A DNA stretch of 64,000 nt from Hymenolepis diminuta. Taxonomy: Eukaryota > Platyhelminthes > Cestoda > Cyclophyllidea > Hymenolepididae. Under the pieces are notes generated by a model that saw nothing but the letters and a program-made list of their open reading frames with translations, searched no databases and had not been told where the DNA came from. Below, piece by piece: positions 1-14,400 of the stretch; within the stretch, counting starts at the first letter, position 1; every line of letters begins with the position of its first letter. The position numbers and the translations under genes were made by a program. The stretch lies in assembly GCA_900708905.1 (NCBI GenBank), contig CAADRB010000011.1:2227419-2291418 (forward strand). The letters run 5' to 3'.

Positions 1-506
1 CATTAAATAACGTTATTCATAAGATAATTTTATTTAAATAGAAAACTCTATTTAAAATCGATCTGATGAGCACATTATTGTCTTATTAATATTATATTTA
101 CATTATAAACATATTTATTAATCTCATAATATGTAATATGATACTTTCACTGGCCCAAAAAAGAGAGAACACATAGCTTGACATATCTGCGCATATAATC
201 TATTTGCTATATGCAGCTCATTTATAGAGATAATTATCATATTTAAAAATTTACCTTAGTTTAATAAATTAAAAGAAATAAAGAGACAAGAAATTTTGGA
301 GTTAAATATTAGTAATTTGTTTTTAGTTTAATTTATGTCTGAAGCAACGGCTGCAGCTTACAATCTGAAATATTCTATTTTGGAATTCTATTCACATTCA
401 AGAGAAGTGAAAACCATTCATCCCGAATCTAAACTAATAAAATGAGAATGTTGGATTACATTTAGCTCCTATCAGTTTTCAAGAAAAATATGTTTCAATT
501 TTATTG
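1..506. other. AT-rich non-coding DNA
   Basis: No open frame, splice-framed exon or repeat that I can name. It is flanking DNA left of a solo LTR. It may be an intron of the MAGUK gene whose 3' exons begin at 2454, because that gene's N-terminal exons (L27 and first half of PDZ) are not found to the right of it. Confidence 0.4.
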
Positions 507-510
507 ATAT
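507..510. repeat. target-site duplication ATAT (left)
   Basis: ATAT directly before the TG of the LTR, matched by ATAT at 1154-1157 directly after its CA. Confidence 0.7.
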
Positions 511-1153
511 TGTAGAGGGTCACCAGTTTGTAGTAGTAGATTGTTAACAGTAAACGGAAGAAAAAGAAAACCAGGGATTGCGTTGACCAGGTTGTATTGA
601 ACAAAACTCAGTGCAGAGTCTCAAGGGAAAATAGGGAATTGGAGGAGAAGGACTGAGCTATGGAAGAGGCGTTGGACGAGCTAGGGTCCCTTGGTATGTC
701 GTGTGTGTGTCTGATGGAGGCTATTTATAATCGACACTTTGGGTGAGGACACGCATAAGGATATAATCGTATGCGTGCTTTAGTTGGTCGGGACGATTGT
801 AGGAAAAGGAAGGGCCAGTTCAGACAGGACTGGCTAATAACAAGGCCGACTAAGCGGTGTCTGCTACTATCATCCGAGGTATGCTTACCTTTTCCGATCG
901 ATGAGAAATAGGCCAGGTGAGGACACATGATGTTTGTCTATGGAGTGCTTGGGTCACAGGAAAGGCTAAAAGTTTACAGACATTACTATAAGGACGAGAT
1001 AATCAAATTTTGGTGATGATTAGAGAATATGTAAGATAAATATTACGGAGNNNNNNNNNNNNNNNNNNNNNNNNNNNNNNNNNNNNNNNNNNNNNNNNNN
1101 TGATTAGAGAATATGTAAGATAAATATTACGGAGAAGAAAGATTCATCCTTCA
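511..1153 (+). mobile_element. solo LTR, family A, copy 1 (contains a gap)
   Basis: The stretch starts TGTAGAGGG and ends CCTTCA, giving the TG...CA ends of a long terminal repeat. It is bracketed by a perfect 4-bp duplication, ATAT at 507-510 and 1154-1157. A second copy lies at 53829-54453 with its own different 4-bp duplication, so the ends are well fixed. A TATTTATAA box at 722-730 would serve as the LTR promoter and sets the + orientation. No internal gag/pol lies next to it, so it is read as a solo LTR left by recombination. The 4-bp duplication fits a Ty3/gypsy-type element. Real length is about 559 bp once the 50 Ns and a duplicated 34-mer are removed. A 67-codon reverse-strand frame (725-928) is open in both copies, probably through recent shared ancestry. 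Confidence 0.8.
1051..1100. other. assembly gap, 50 N, probably false
   Basis: Exactly 50 Ns. The 34 bases before it (1017-1050) are repeated base for base after it (1101-1134). The sister LTR at 53829-54453 carries this 34-bp stretch once, with no insertion. Two contig ends therefore probably overlap here and no sequence is missing. Confidence 0.85.
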
Positions 1154-1157
1154 ATAT
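1154..1157. repeat. target-site duplication ATAT (right)
   Basis: Right partner of the ATAT at 507-510. It follows the LTR end CCTTCA. Confidence 0.7.
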
Positions 1158-2453
1158 AATTAACGAAAATATGAGCCAAAAAATAGAAATTTCAGAAGTT
1201 TTAATCATGAATCGCGCTAGAAACACAATAATAAGAATTTTGCATTGAAGCAGTGGAAAATGATATTTTGATGAACTTGAGTCTGTTCAGAAGATATTAT
1301 AATAAATTTAACTTATATTAATGACATTCACCTTCAAAGGTTAACATAAAATTTCAATCATAATTAGTAATTTTTAATGACGTAAGGTAAAAGTTAAATA
1401 TTATTCCTCCTCTAAAAAGCAGAAATTTTCTTTCACTTGAAATGTAAAAAGGAAATATTCTTGTTTACATGTCTTTTAAACAAAATAAGTTAAAAGATTC
1501 CTACATTAATAACTGCAAGGCACTTTCTAATAATCGATCAGAACTATTTAACAAGATTAGTTAATAGAAAAGGGAATGCATTAACAATTAGTTCTCCTCT
1601 CAAATGACAGCTAAAGAATTATGGATGATGTAGAATTATAATTAAATATATGAAATTATGAAAACTAGTTAAAAATAGTAGAACATGTACTTTATATTGA
1701 AAAAAAGCCATTTTATATAAAATTTCCAAGAATCTTTTAAAAATTCTCCAACATCAAAGATGCAATGAACTTTTAAACTTGGTGACTTACCTGTAAATCA
1801 ATTCGTAAAATGTAAACAAATATTACCATCGCATTTGACAACCACTTTCTCATGCAGTTGTCACTCAGGCGCCTGTGGAGCAGATTTTTAAAAGAACGAA
1901 TCACTTCAAAACAATTAGATTATGAAGTGCTCCAAAACAATTGTAAATAGGAACGAGTAATAATAAATGGTTTTGGAAGTGAAAATTTGGAATTTCATAA
2001 TCCGCCTTGCTTCCTTCAGTAAAATTAGGATAGAAATTTTTAAATTCCTTTCAAAATCGCCTCTTTAATACAAACAACTTTATTTTCAGTCTTTATAATA
2101 AAAGGCGTTATTTGCAAATTTGCCCAAAATGCTACAACCATAAATGCAATTTCTATTTCCCCTTTTAATTCATATCCTACAGATGAATTCGCAGTATTCT
2201 TGAACATCCCTATTCCCGACTACGTCCTTATTTATTAAATAACAGAGAGAAGAAATTATTTCTATTAAGCACCTGCATTTGCTTGTTCATTCAAATGATG
2301 TAAGAAATTTGGACAGAAATACAGGTATTAATAAGAACCATCTAACGTTTTAGTTCGGAAACTTCAAACTTGCTGTTAAAAGTGAAAATATTTTAGGCAT
2401 TTATATATTATTTATTACTATCAATTCACTCAAAAATATGCCACTTATTTTAG
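1158..2453. other. non-coding, probably intron of the MAGUK gene
   Basis: AT-rich, with no frame or exon I can support. The next exon (2454) starts inside a PDZ domain with phase 1, so a preceding exon ending in a first-position G must lie upstream. I could not find one here. Confidence 0.5.
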
Positions 2454-5400
2454 GTCTTCTCCATGTGAGGGATGAAATCTTGGAAATCAATGGCAACCCC
2501 ATAACTGGTCATTCCATTGAAAGTATTCAACAGTATCTGGCAAGTGTAATGTTATTTAATGTTGCATACAATAGAATGGTTAAGCAAAATCCTCTTTGCA
2601 TAAATGTGCAAAAGATGATGGGATCGAGCATATCGTTGAACTAACCTTTTAAAATTTGTGAACAACTGTTTGCTTCGATCATTGAAATTTATAATTGATA
2701 GCGTTTTGTAAAAATCAACAAATATTCCCGTATTAGTGGTATAACTTCATTGATAACTCTCAGACCACTGATTGAAAGTAATTTGAAGCAATCTTTCTTA
2801 ATTAGAGAATTGAGAATCTTCGTTTGTGGTTTATCTAATTACGAAATTTGTCTTTAGTCATAATTTTCTTATATTAAAAGTAAACAATCTTGCCAACTAC
2901 CAACTACATTGAAATGGATGAATTTTTCCCCGAGCATGATGATCAACTTTCCGCTAAAGTATATTTGCGCTGCTCATAAAAAATAGTGGCCAAATGATTC
3001 AATAAACAGGTGAAAATGATTTTTAAGAGCTTCTTCATTTGAACAAGTTTGGCAATCTAAACTGTTCTAATATGCATTTACTGAATGAAGGAACTCAAGA
3101 TTTAAATTTTGAATATTCATTCAAAACTGTCTCATTTCAATTAAACTTTAGTTTTTTAACTCAAATATCCAAGCCTCATCAACTACGATTTACGTAAGAA
3201 AATGAATTAAATGTACAACCCGGTAAAAGGATTTATTATACAACAAACTGGTAAATGTTTTGCATTTTAGCTGTCGAAGGAGGGTACAATAGTTTTGAAA
3301 ATTGCGCCTTCTCTCAAAGGGCAAAAATTTGCCTATCAGGTATTATATATTTTTGATATATTTTTTAATGTAATTAGATAACACTTATAAATTAAAATTG
3401 ATTTAAATAGAATTTCCACATTCATTTTTCCATGTGCATTTATAAATTTGTATTTAAAATTGTTTTTAAATTTTTTGTTTAAAAATGGCACTTTATTTCA
3501 GATGTATGTACGTGCAATGTTCGATTATGATCCTCGGGAAGATCCAGAACTTCCATGTCCAGAACTGGCTCAGTCCTTCAAAGTTGGCGACATCTTGGAA
3601 ATCGTGGATGCATCCGATTTTTCCTGGTGGCAGGTATGAACAACTGATACATTAAAAATGTTCTTTAATTGAATCACTATCTATAAATATCGTATTTAAC
3701 TTAGGCGAGGAATTACAATGCAGAATCCTCCCTTACACCAGCTGGTTTGATCCCCAGTGCCGACTTGGAAGAATCCCGGCTCGTAAGAGCCTCTAAGGAA
3801 ACTCACGCTTCTCTGATGGCTGAATCTGCCAATCCCACCAACCATTTCGCAAGTCTGCTCAATCTCCTTGCCACAAGGCGATTTCCTCGTTCATCCACTA
3901 GTACAAGTAGCACAACAGGGAGTGGATTTATTGATAGTCTTTCGGAAAATTTTTCCCACTGGATGCCCTTCCGACGACGTAGTTCTAGTCGCCGGCGACA
4001 TCGAAGTGCATCACGGCGTAGAGTAGATAGTCAGGGGATTTTGAAATGGACATCAGCACGACGAAGTCATTCCACGGAGACCTTCAGTCTAGGGCAGGAT
4101 AATGATGAGGTGGACACTTTTGATGATGAGGATATGAGGAACAATGGCAGACAAAATGGATATTTCTTTGAGGAAACCTCGAGTTTTGAAAGTACGATTC
4201 CTAGCCGAGCGTGTTCCCGATGCAACTCAAACGTACAGGTAAATATAATTTTTTTTCTCGCGTAAAGAAATTATTTGAAGTACATTTAGATTTTATTATG
4301 TAAATATTCGACTAAAATGTCCCTAAGTATTTATGAAGAGGTAGATATTAATAGAAGTAAAATTAATAACAAATGGAAAATTCATAACTTGATGCATCAG
4401 GTAAGCCTTAATTTACATTTATTAAGTAATCATCTACGGTTTAAAAAGGTCCAGAACTTCAGTTTGCAAAATTTTTGAGGTTGACATGACTGTGTTAAAA
4501 CTTGTCTGATTCGATCAAAGAGTATTTCTATTATTATCATTCGCTGTTTTGACGCTTTAATAGTTGGTTTCAGAACTTTATTATTTATAATCCGGCTCGT
4601 TCTTTAACTGATAATAGCCCGGATAACATGACAGGGCGGATATAGTAAATTTTATCGTAAGAAAGCAACTATACTCGGTTAACAACAAAAAGTCCCTAAA
4701 CAGATAAAATAGTATTATCAAGAAACAGATGAGAATAAATTTATTGTATGAGATACGTTTTGCATACTTTTTGCCATGTTATAAACTTAATAGAGTGGGT
4801 TTCAATGGTATTGAGTATTTATTAACCAATCTATAAAATTAAAAATTTTTTTCTTATTTCCTTTTGTAAGACCCTAGATTTTAAACGTTTCTCTGTATTT
4901 AAACTAGGCAATATTGATTTTCGGATTGTGCTTTTTAATCATTACCTAATTAAACATCTTTAAAAATTAAACATCTTTTGCACTGACTAGAACAAATTCT
5001 ATTTTCAAGGTACTTTTTAAATGTAAGTGACATGCTGTTGCATTATAATATAACTGGCATTTTAAAAAATCATAGTTCAAATACCTTTCAAATTTCAATT
5101 ATAGAGAATTTTTATTTTAAATATCGTTTCAGAATAAATGATATATTTTGCGAGTGAGAGTTTCAAATTCTAAAACTAATGATAAGCGAATTTATCCTAA
5201 AAACACGTCTTTTGAAACAATTTTTTCTTCCAAAAATGGCACCGAATATGATTAATTTTAATTGGTTAATTTTGCATTCACTATTCTAGAATTTGGGAAC
5301 AACTTGTACCATTTGCTGACGAAAGCACGCAGGCGATTACCTGTCATGTGGGGCTTAACATGCAGTCTAAATAATCTACGGATAAATGGTTTGCTCATAT

Positions 5401-8400
5401 AATTTCAAATTACACAGCAAATAAATCCACATTGTAATATTATTGGCATTAGTATATTAACTTGCAAGTTTATTAATTTAATACCTCATTATTTTTTTCA
5501 TTTGATTGAATACCAATTTGGTATACTCCCCTAAATTGAAGGTTTGGTTTAAATGTTAAATCGACAGAATGTAGATCTGCGAAATTTCTCCATGAGCGAT
5601 GAAAAATTTCCCACTCTGTAAAGAAATGATCAGCATTTTTCTTGTTAATTGAATTTCTTAATTATACGAGTAAGAAATGCATTGATGTGAATATCCTCTG
5701 CTTTAAATAATTACAACTTGTTTGGCAGTAGGCAAAATCTTTCATCTTCAACTGCACAATCTTGAGGACAGGTGGAGTGTTTTGCCCATATTAGATTAGG
5801 CTTAAAACTTTGATATCGTTTAGGAATTTGTTCTCTGGTAGAGCCCAACATACAGTCATTGCACATTTTGAATTAAGGTAAGATAATAAGCCACTCATAT
5901 ACTGTATCAATGATTGCTGTTTAACAATGAAGATGTGCATGCTATGCATCCTGCCAAAGAGATTAATTTTATAAGTATAATCTGAAAGCGGTAACTGTTC
6001 ACAGACTTATTACATTAAAAAATAGATAATTTGCAAAATTTTTTAAATCAGCCCCCCTGATTAATCAGAAAATTTACTGTCTTCAGAAATAGGTCTGGCA
6101 AGATCTCGAATTCATTTTAAAAAATCCTATTATCCGTCTACTTTAAATCAGATGCTTAGTGATTAATTTTTACAAACGATTAATAAACACTGGGTCCGAT
6201 TTTATAAAATTCACTCATGCTAATCACGGCACGGCAAATATTAATGAATTTATTAAAAATGTTTAATACAATAATTCAATTATTTTCAAAAAACCGAAGT
6301 TCAATCGAGTTTTCTTGTCCAGTACACAATATGTCGTTTATAATTGAGATCAATTGACTTTCTTCTTTTGTGGGAAATGTTCATGGAAGCGAGTGCGGAT
6401 GAAGTTTAAATTTAATTCTATGGGGGATTGGGAAAAAATTTTATCGGCATTTCCTAAGTTATCAGATGTGGGAAAATAAATTTCCTGGATTCAAGAGTTT
6501 AAATAGTTGCTGTGAAGGAAAAGAAGTAAAAGAAAGTGGTCTGACCTTTGTTGCTTAAAAGGAATTTGACTTCATGTTACAGCACGCGAAGTAATTTAAA
6601 AGTTTGGCTGCATTTTGTTTATGAAAGGGAAAAATATGCGTATTAAGATATTTCCGTTTTCATATTAAGTTGTGTCATTGAAATCTGTAAATATGGAATC
6701 CATTGATTCCCAATATTCCTTTCCTTCTAATATAATTTTTACTGTGAAAGGAACATTTAATAATCAATTACAACTTAAAATGCACATAAATAATAAAATT
6801 TTAACAAAAAAATTAATATTTGAGAAGGTCTTAAATATTGATCCCAAAAATTTGACCAATGATCCGTCATGTAATAGCTCCACTCGTCTTTTGGACTAAT
6901 ATTATAAAATTCTTTCTTGCTTTAAAAAATAATTGCTAATTAAAATTGAAAGACAGTAAAAAGTAGATATTTTAATTTTTTCACATGTTAAAAGTATTAA
7001 AAACCTTGATTGTAATTTTATTCAATTATCTGCCATTCGGCATTGATGATATTTCACTGCCTCATTGGTACGATGAAAAACCCCAAAAAATTAAGAAATC
7101 TCACGTAGTTTGTATTTAAGTAATATGACCGACGATATTAAAATGATAACGAAGTCATTCTTCGTAATTTTTTCTGATTCCCTGACTTAATATACTTGTT
7201 TTTCACATTAGTTTAATGATCACTAGTCCACAACGTATTCAGACTGTCTATATTTCATTTAGACCTAATGTATAGTCATCATATTCACTTGCATAATTTG
7301 CAAAATATTTGAATAATTTTTCATCCACAACCGGTGAAAACTTTTTGACGGAAATGTGGAACATGTGAAATCTGAAAATTTTGGTTTCAAGCTCATCACC
7401 ATTTAATTTTTGTTTTGCTATGTTTATTGTTATATCCTAATGTTTTAAACTAAATTCAATAATAAGAAGGAAAAAAGTCTAATCTTAAGCCATGTAAGGA
7501 AAGCACAATTTTGGAGTTTATTTACGAGAGGGCGCCCCTGGAATGGCTTAATCTGCCGTCTGTTTAACTCGAAATTTACCGCAAATTCCTGTGGGGGATT
7601 AAGTTGCATTTTAGGGCTTAAATCAAGCCTCCAGATCTAACCCCACTAAGTAAACACAAAAATGTTGCAGATTACAAATTATCAGGGAGGCCTGTTGCTG
7701 GAAGTAAGCCGCTGCTTAGTTAGGTAACTTACTGCTTATGAGAAAAATGTATTTTATGGATTGATCGCAGACACGATGAGCTGCTTATATTTCCTTCAAT
7801 ACCAAGGAAATAGCAGATAGTTTAACAATAAAAGTCTTTAAAAAGGGCTGTTGTAATAACTTGGGATATTGGATATATCGAGGGCAAATCGATATTTCAA
7901 CTTCTTATTTTATTGCTTTTGAAATTGGGAAGATTTTTGATGTTATAGTAAAACAAAAAGCCACAGATTGGCAGACTGAGTTTGTAAAACACTACTTTGG
8001 TAGTAAGGACCATGATAATATAGGACTTCGTCTAAGAATATTTTTCTGCGCCCGATGTTCTCACATATAAATTGATATTATTTTAAATATTTTATGGGAT
8101 GACTAAAAATTAACTTCTAATAAAATTTAAGTGTTCAGGAATTTGATTATCTCCGAATGCTATTCCTGCACCTTCGCAAATTAGAATCCAGCTTAAATGA
8201 AATACACTAACATATTTAAAACATTGAATTTTAATCTGATAAAAGAACTGAAAAATAGAAGAACTTTAGCTAAATGTGCGAATGACATAAATCGAAATAG
8301 TCACTTAAGATTTCCTAAAAATACTGATTTTCAAAAAATATTGGATCATCCACTATTTGAAAAACGGATGCATCATTTATTAAATAATCCATGGGAAAAA

Positions 8401-11400
8401 TATACACAACTTGAGGCCTGGATGAAGCTCGCATTGTTCTTATAGTTCCATTTCGCGCTGAACTTTTTGCCTTGGATTTTACGAGACCTCCTCACGGTCT
8501 TTGCATTGATTTGAACATATACTGCAGTAACAATCCCTCGCCATTTTTGCATTTTTCAGCTGACTATGTTGATAAGTAAGCTACAAACGTTTTAGCAGAT
8601 TGGCTTGTAAAGAACAAAAAGGCATGGTGAAATGTAAGATTGTATTCTTGGAATAACATTTGTAATGGCAATCAACATATGTGAGGAAATTGCGTTTGAC
8701 ATATAATAAGGGAATGTCATTTTATTATAGATGCTAAAGACCGGATTTCTGTCAAAAGTAGCAGGTAAAAATTATTGCATCTGGTTTTGATCAAGTCACA
8801 ACCGACAAATTTTTTTCCTTTTAATAATTCAGAACTGATATGTTTACGAAATATAAAAGCATATCAAATTTCTTCAATTCTAAGATTTCTTTTTTTCTAG
8901 TATTTTAACAATTTTAATGTAATTTTTTAAAATTTTAACTCATGCAACAACTATTTATTGTCTTGAATTGTTTTTGAATTATATTGTATTGAATTGTATC
9001 AATGTTTTTTTAACCGAAAAATATAATTTTTAGGAAAAGTTGCGGATTCGGCCGCATGAAAAATCAAAACTAGAAATGTTAATATAACTAGTTGGAAAAG
9101 CTGTAGAGTTGTAGACTTGTTATTGTCAGTAAGTACTTGAGTGCATTTTATTTTGGTGAACGTTCTTCAATCTAAAACCGTTCATATTCTAGAAATTTCT
9201 TACCTCAGTTTTTATACATAGACACAGGAGAGTGATGAAAACATGAAATAAATTTATCTCCATTAAATTAATAATAATCCATTCATAGTCTTGTCGAAGG
9301 TGCCACAATGCCAAAATAGGCGCCACTAAGCGACAGACCAACGTTCATCAAAAGGTTCTTTGTTAAATAATGGTTGGAATAAATGGTGGCCTTTCATTAG
9401 AATTAAAAGTTGTCAATCTATATAGGAAAGAATAGATAATAGATAATATTTATTTTCGCTTCAAATTTGAATAAAAGTTAAAATCCTGAAGTTATATCCA
9501 AAATATGTGTAGGGGAATTATTTTTCTGATAATGATATACCTGTATCCTTTGCTTACTCTATTTTTCGGATTTATGGAACAGTGTGGGGGTAAAGTAATG
9601 ACGTTGTCCTAGTACTCTGTCGGTTTATTCGATATGACAAATATATACAAGTTTCAATTCTCTATCGGTTATGATCTTATGGGAAAGTTCAAAATCTCCA
9701 CACAATATACACACATATATATATACTTTTTTTACTTAAAATGCCAGTTACTAAAGTCACCTATGTCCAAAGCTATTTATAAATATAGGGACAGTGTATA
9801 TATAACTTTCTTGCCATAAAGAAATAAACTTGTTTCAAAGAGCTCAGTATAAACAGTGCCGGGATGATTTAAAGTATATAAATAGGGAGAGCAAAGTGAA
9901 ATATTTCATGTTTTATATCAAACAGATTTTATGGATCTTCTACAGACACGAAAACTCTAAATTTAGCTCTCATTGAATAGCAGTGAGCTTGCAATTGACT
10001 CATATAGAAATCAAAAGTACTAAACACGTAAGCACACCATGCAAATATAGATTCATTTATGTGATTAATAAGATGAATCAATATCAGAATGTTACTGCTG
10101 ACGTACTGAAAAAGGTTCGTTGACTCGAAAGTCTCTAGAACAAAATGTATGTATGGAGAAATGCTGACTTCAATTTAAGTGACTTCAGTGTCTTTGCGTC
10201 TCCCGTCTAGTCAAAACGCCACTGATAAAAACACTGTTCTTCAGCAGGACTGGGAATTTGTATTTTGAGATTGGTATTGTGAGTCCTTGTATTACTACTA
10301 AGAAAAACGCACATATTAACCAGATATTGATTATCTCCTTTTTTGTTTCTATGCATTTAAATAATTAAAATCAGAAAAATGCGTTATATTTAGTAATATA
10401 TGTAGATAATAATTTCGGGTACATCGGTGAATGAAAAAAAGAATGCAATTGAAACAGATGAATCGGATGGAATATAACCATCAAGGATTAAATAACAGTC
10501 ATTAGAAAGTTCTCCAATAATTAGCAAAGCCTACTTTAGTGCAACCAGAATAATTTAAAATCACTGAATGAGCACGGATTTATTTAAGTTGTTAGTGTTA
10601 TTATGCTAATAAGAAACTACCCCGAAATGCAAATGGCTTGACTAAGATCTATCAACAACGACATCTTGCCAACCAAATTGTTATTTTTTTCTGTTTTAAC
10701 TATAAAATATATATAAATCAAGCGATTCTAGTTATGTAAATTTATTGGCCACGTTTAAATTGTTTCTCAGATCAGATACACCAGAATGAAAAGCATGTTA
10801 TATTTATAAAATATTTTCCAATTTTCTTTGTAAGGTAAAATTGAAGAATTGTGATTGTATCTAAATAAGTTTTTTCAAGCCCATGGCAGATCTTGTTATT
10901 TTAGGCTATTTTGACATCACTTTAATTGTAATCAGCTTGTGAATTATTAATAATTACTAACAGGACAAGTCCTCTTTCTTGTATCCAAAAGCCATTATTG
11001 TTCACCCGATTACCTTTCCATACAATTGTCTTGTTTATTATGGCAGGTCTATTACAGCCAAAGGCAAAATTAGAAGTTACATTTCAGCCTCTAAGTACTG
11101 CCCGGTTCGTTAATTGGAAATGTCATATAATGACTGCTGCTGTATTAAGTCCATTGTTTTACACTTGAGCTGCCAATTCGTTATTAATTTTGTTATTGGG
11201 TGATTTTTTCCTAATGTGTCATTTTAAAATATGCTAAACGCAAAAGAAAAACAATTATTGCTAAATTAAATAATAAATGCTGACAATAATTTTTAAAGGT
11301 CAAAAGATCTGGTTATTTTGTTATAACATGCGAGCTTATCAAGCCAGAGGTCACGCTACTGAAATCATTCTATCCACATGCAGGATGCGTAAGGTATTTG

Positions 11401-14400
11401 GGGACATTTATATTTTTGTATCTTAAACTGACACGATAATAATTCGTGTATTTTTTATATCAGAAGATCTCATGCCAGATACCACTATAACTAATGAAAT
11501 AAAAAGCCAAGCTGTAGTGGTGTCTATAAAAGCGAAAAACTGCAATTTAGATATTGTCGAATTTCTAAAAGTTGCAGATTTTTCAATTGTAAAGTTAGAA
11601 AGGAGCTGCTGAATGAAAACTATGGAAATGAATTGGTCACCACGAAGATGGGAAAACAGGAGCATTATCAACACTTTGCTGACTCACTCACTCAGAACAT
11701 CTTCCCACAAACTAAGCAAAGTGTTGATAATGGCATTATGGACGAAAATCATGGGAAACCAATGTGCGACATCCTGCCAAAGATTGCCACGTATCTGAAG
11801 GAATAACAATATATATAATGAATGTTGTTCATCAAGACCTCGGATACAAATCATACGTTCTTAGGCGAGGTCGTCAGTTTATGTGTACAAAACAACTCAA
11901 AAGAATCGTTCAATATGTGTAAAAGGACTCTTAAAGAAAGTGAAGCACCCAGAAGAACAGGAGTGCTTTTAGTTTTTCTCCGATCAAAGAAATTTCAACC
12001 AGTGAACCGAGGAAATGATAGGTGACATGTGGGGATGGAACCCAGTGACGTTCCAACTGTTATGCATACGCACGAAGTTTCCACCAACAGTGATGGTTTT
12101 CAGTGTTGTTAACAGTGAGGGTGGAGCACATCCTGACTCCTCAATTTTCTCCACAGGGCCTTAGAGTCAATGAAGATACAGATGCCCATTTGGAGACTCT
12201 TCAAACCATTTTCGTTAAGCCGCCTTGGATAGACAGCGTATCCAATGGAAGAAGACTCCCACCCCCATGTTTTCCAACAAGATTCGGCTCCATCTCATAA
12301 AGCTCTCAAAACCCAGGATTGGGTGGATGGCCGAGAATTTTCATCATCTCACAGCAAACTTATGGCCACCTCTCAACTCGCCAGACCTTAAATCTTTGGA
12401 TTATTAATTGTGGGGCAGGACGGGCCGTGGTTAATAAGCAACCCCATAACACTATATCCCTCTCTCTGATGGAAGTAATAGCCCGAGGAATGGAGGACAT
12501 CATTAAAGACCACCTGCTGAAATTTTGCAGTCAGTCGCTTTTGAACTCGAATTTAATTGCCGAAGGAGTTAATATAGAATAAAATCTAGGTTAATTTAGG
12601 TTTTGCTACAGGTTGTAAGTTTCAGTCCCTAACAATTTCATACTCTGTTCTTCTAAAAGTGTGTAAGGTATCCTCAGATGCCCTACACATCTTGTGCTAA
12701 AACAGTTAATTTGGGAATTATAGAAAATGAATATTTTAGAATATCCTTCTTCTGTCCAATGCGAGTTATGAAAACTTGCCTTTTATCTATACAATAGAAA
12801 GCTTTCGCGCCTTAACTTTGCTCATTAAAATTTCTAAAATAGCGCATGTGTTATTTATAAATTATGCACATAATTTATATAATAATGATCATATCACAAT
12901 ACGTGACTTTTGTACGCTTTCATCCCAAACGTCTATGGAAACAGACCAAAATGTTGCTTAGATAGCGTGATTAACTTTTCCAGAAAATGATATTCTGGTA
13001 TGAAAGTACTTATAATAATTCCAATGTTCATTTAGGCTCACTTGACCAGTGTGGTTGGCCATTCTACTCACCGGATATGTGCCGATGGGCATCGAGCTTG
13101 TGACCCTTGCCATAGTAGATGAACATGGTGACCAACGCGCTACCGTTTCATAAATAAATATAATTTTAGAGCTTGATACACCAAAATTTAATATTCTATA
13201 AGAACTTGTACTTAAAGTATTGTTGCAGACAACATTTTAGTCAATCTATTGCAAACATGTTGAAAAAATTCGTAAAAGTTTCTTTTTCTGTTGAAACGAA
13301 CAATTTGAAACGTATCGGGATGGGGTTACGGAAGTGGAACTTCGTTGCGAAGTCATTTATGTGAAGAGTATTAAAATTTGCCTAGCCAATTTGACTCGTT
13401 TTTTAGGATAACTTGAAAAGAATTACTTTTCAGTAGTGTCCTGTTTAAAAATTTTCTGTCAGATAGAGTATTAGCAATAACCCAAAAAATGTACGGCAGT
13501 AAATAGTTATAGAATGTAGCTGATGAGTACATCCATTTTTGAATGCCATTTTGAGAATGGTTTTTAAATGACGTAAGTGGTTCCATTGAAAAGAATAAGT
13601 TTGAAATTTGGTTGAATATTCATCATTACTTTCTCTTAGATACAGGATTATTTGTTCGCATGATCCACTCCAATTTCTCATCAAAGTTGAGTTTATTTCA
13701 TATGAAACTAAAATGTGTAGTGTTTTGTTCCAAATATCTCAGCGATTTTCCATCTTCTCTCGTCTTTATTGAAAACTAAATACGACTCTGTTAATGATAC
13801 AGATCAGAACAAAGGCTGGTTTTTTCTTTTAAGTGAGCTATTTTAATCCATTTAATTATAATAATATGAACACAAGTTTTAACTGTTCATTATTTATTAT
13901 AAATATTGAATCAGTTTATTATTACAAAGTTAATTTAAATAATGAGAATTATTCAACATTTTTTTATAGGAAATAAATCCCTCAACACATCTTGTACAGA
14001 AATCGTAATTTTATTAATTTATTAATATGCTTTTGGCAGTTGGGAAAAATTTAAACTACTTAATAATATCGAGCATATCAATATGATTAACAGGAAACGA
14101 TTGTAAGTAATGAAGAAAGAACATCAAGAGATATTATTTGAATTCTAAGCGCATTGATTTGTTCATAAACTCATATTAATAATTTTCTGGCATTACAATT
14201 TCACGATTTCACTAGTAGGTTCATGAGTGAGATTACATCCACAATATTCATACCTCGTAAGCCAGTTGGTTTAACTCCACCTCAACATGTTTGCATATTC
14301 CAAAGTAGATGGATAAGACTAGCAAAGACATGTTAGATAAACACACTTTACTGTGCACATTGGATATTATGTACAAATATTATTATTCATAGTTTTCCAA

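Noticed and set aside
725..928. 67-codon reverse frame as a gene
   Set aside because: It lies wholly inside a solo LTR, and the second copy (54109-54312) is the same repeat. Openness is explained by recent copying.
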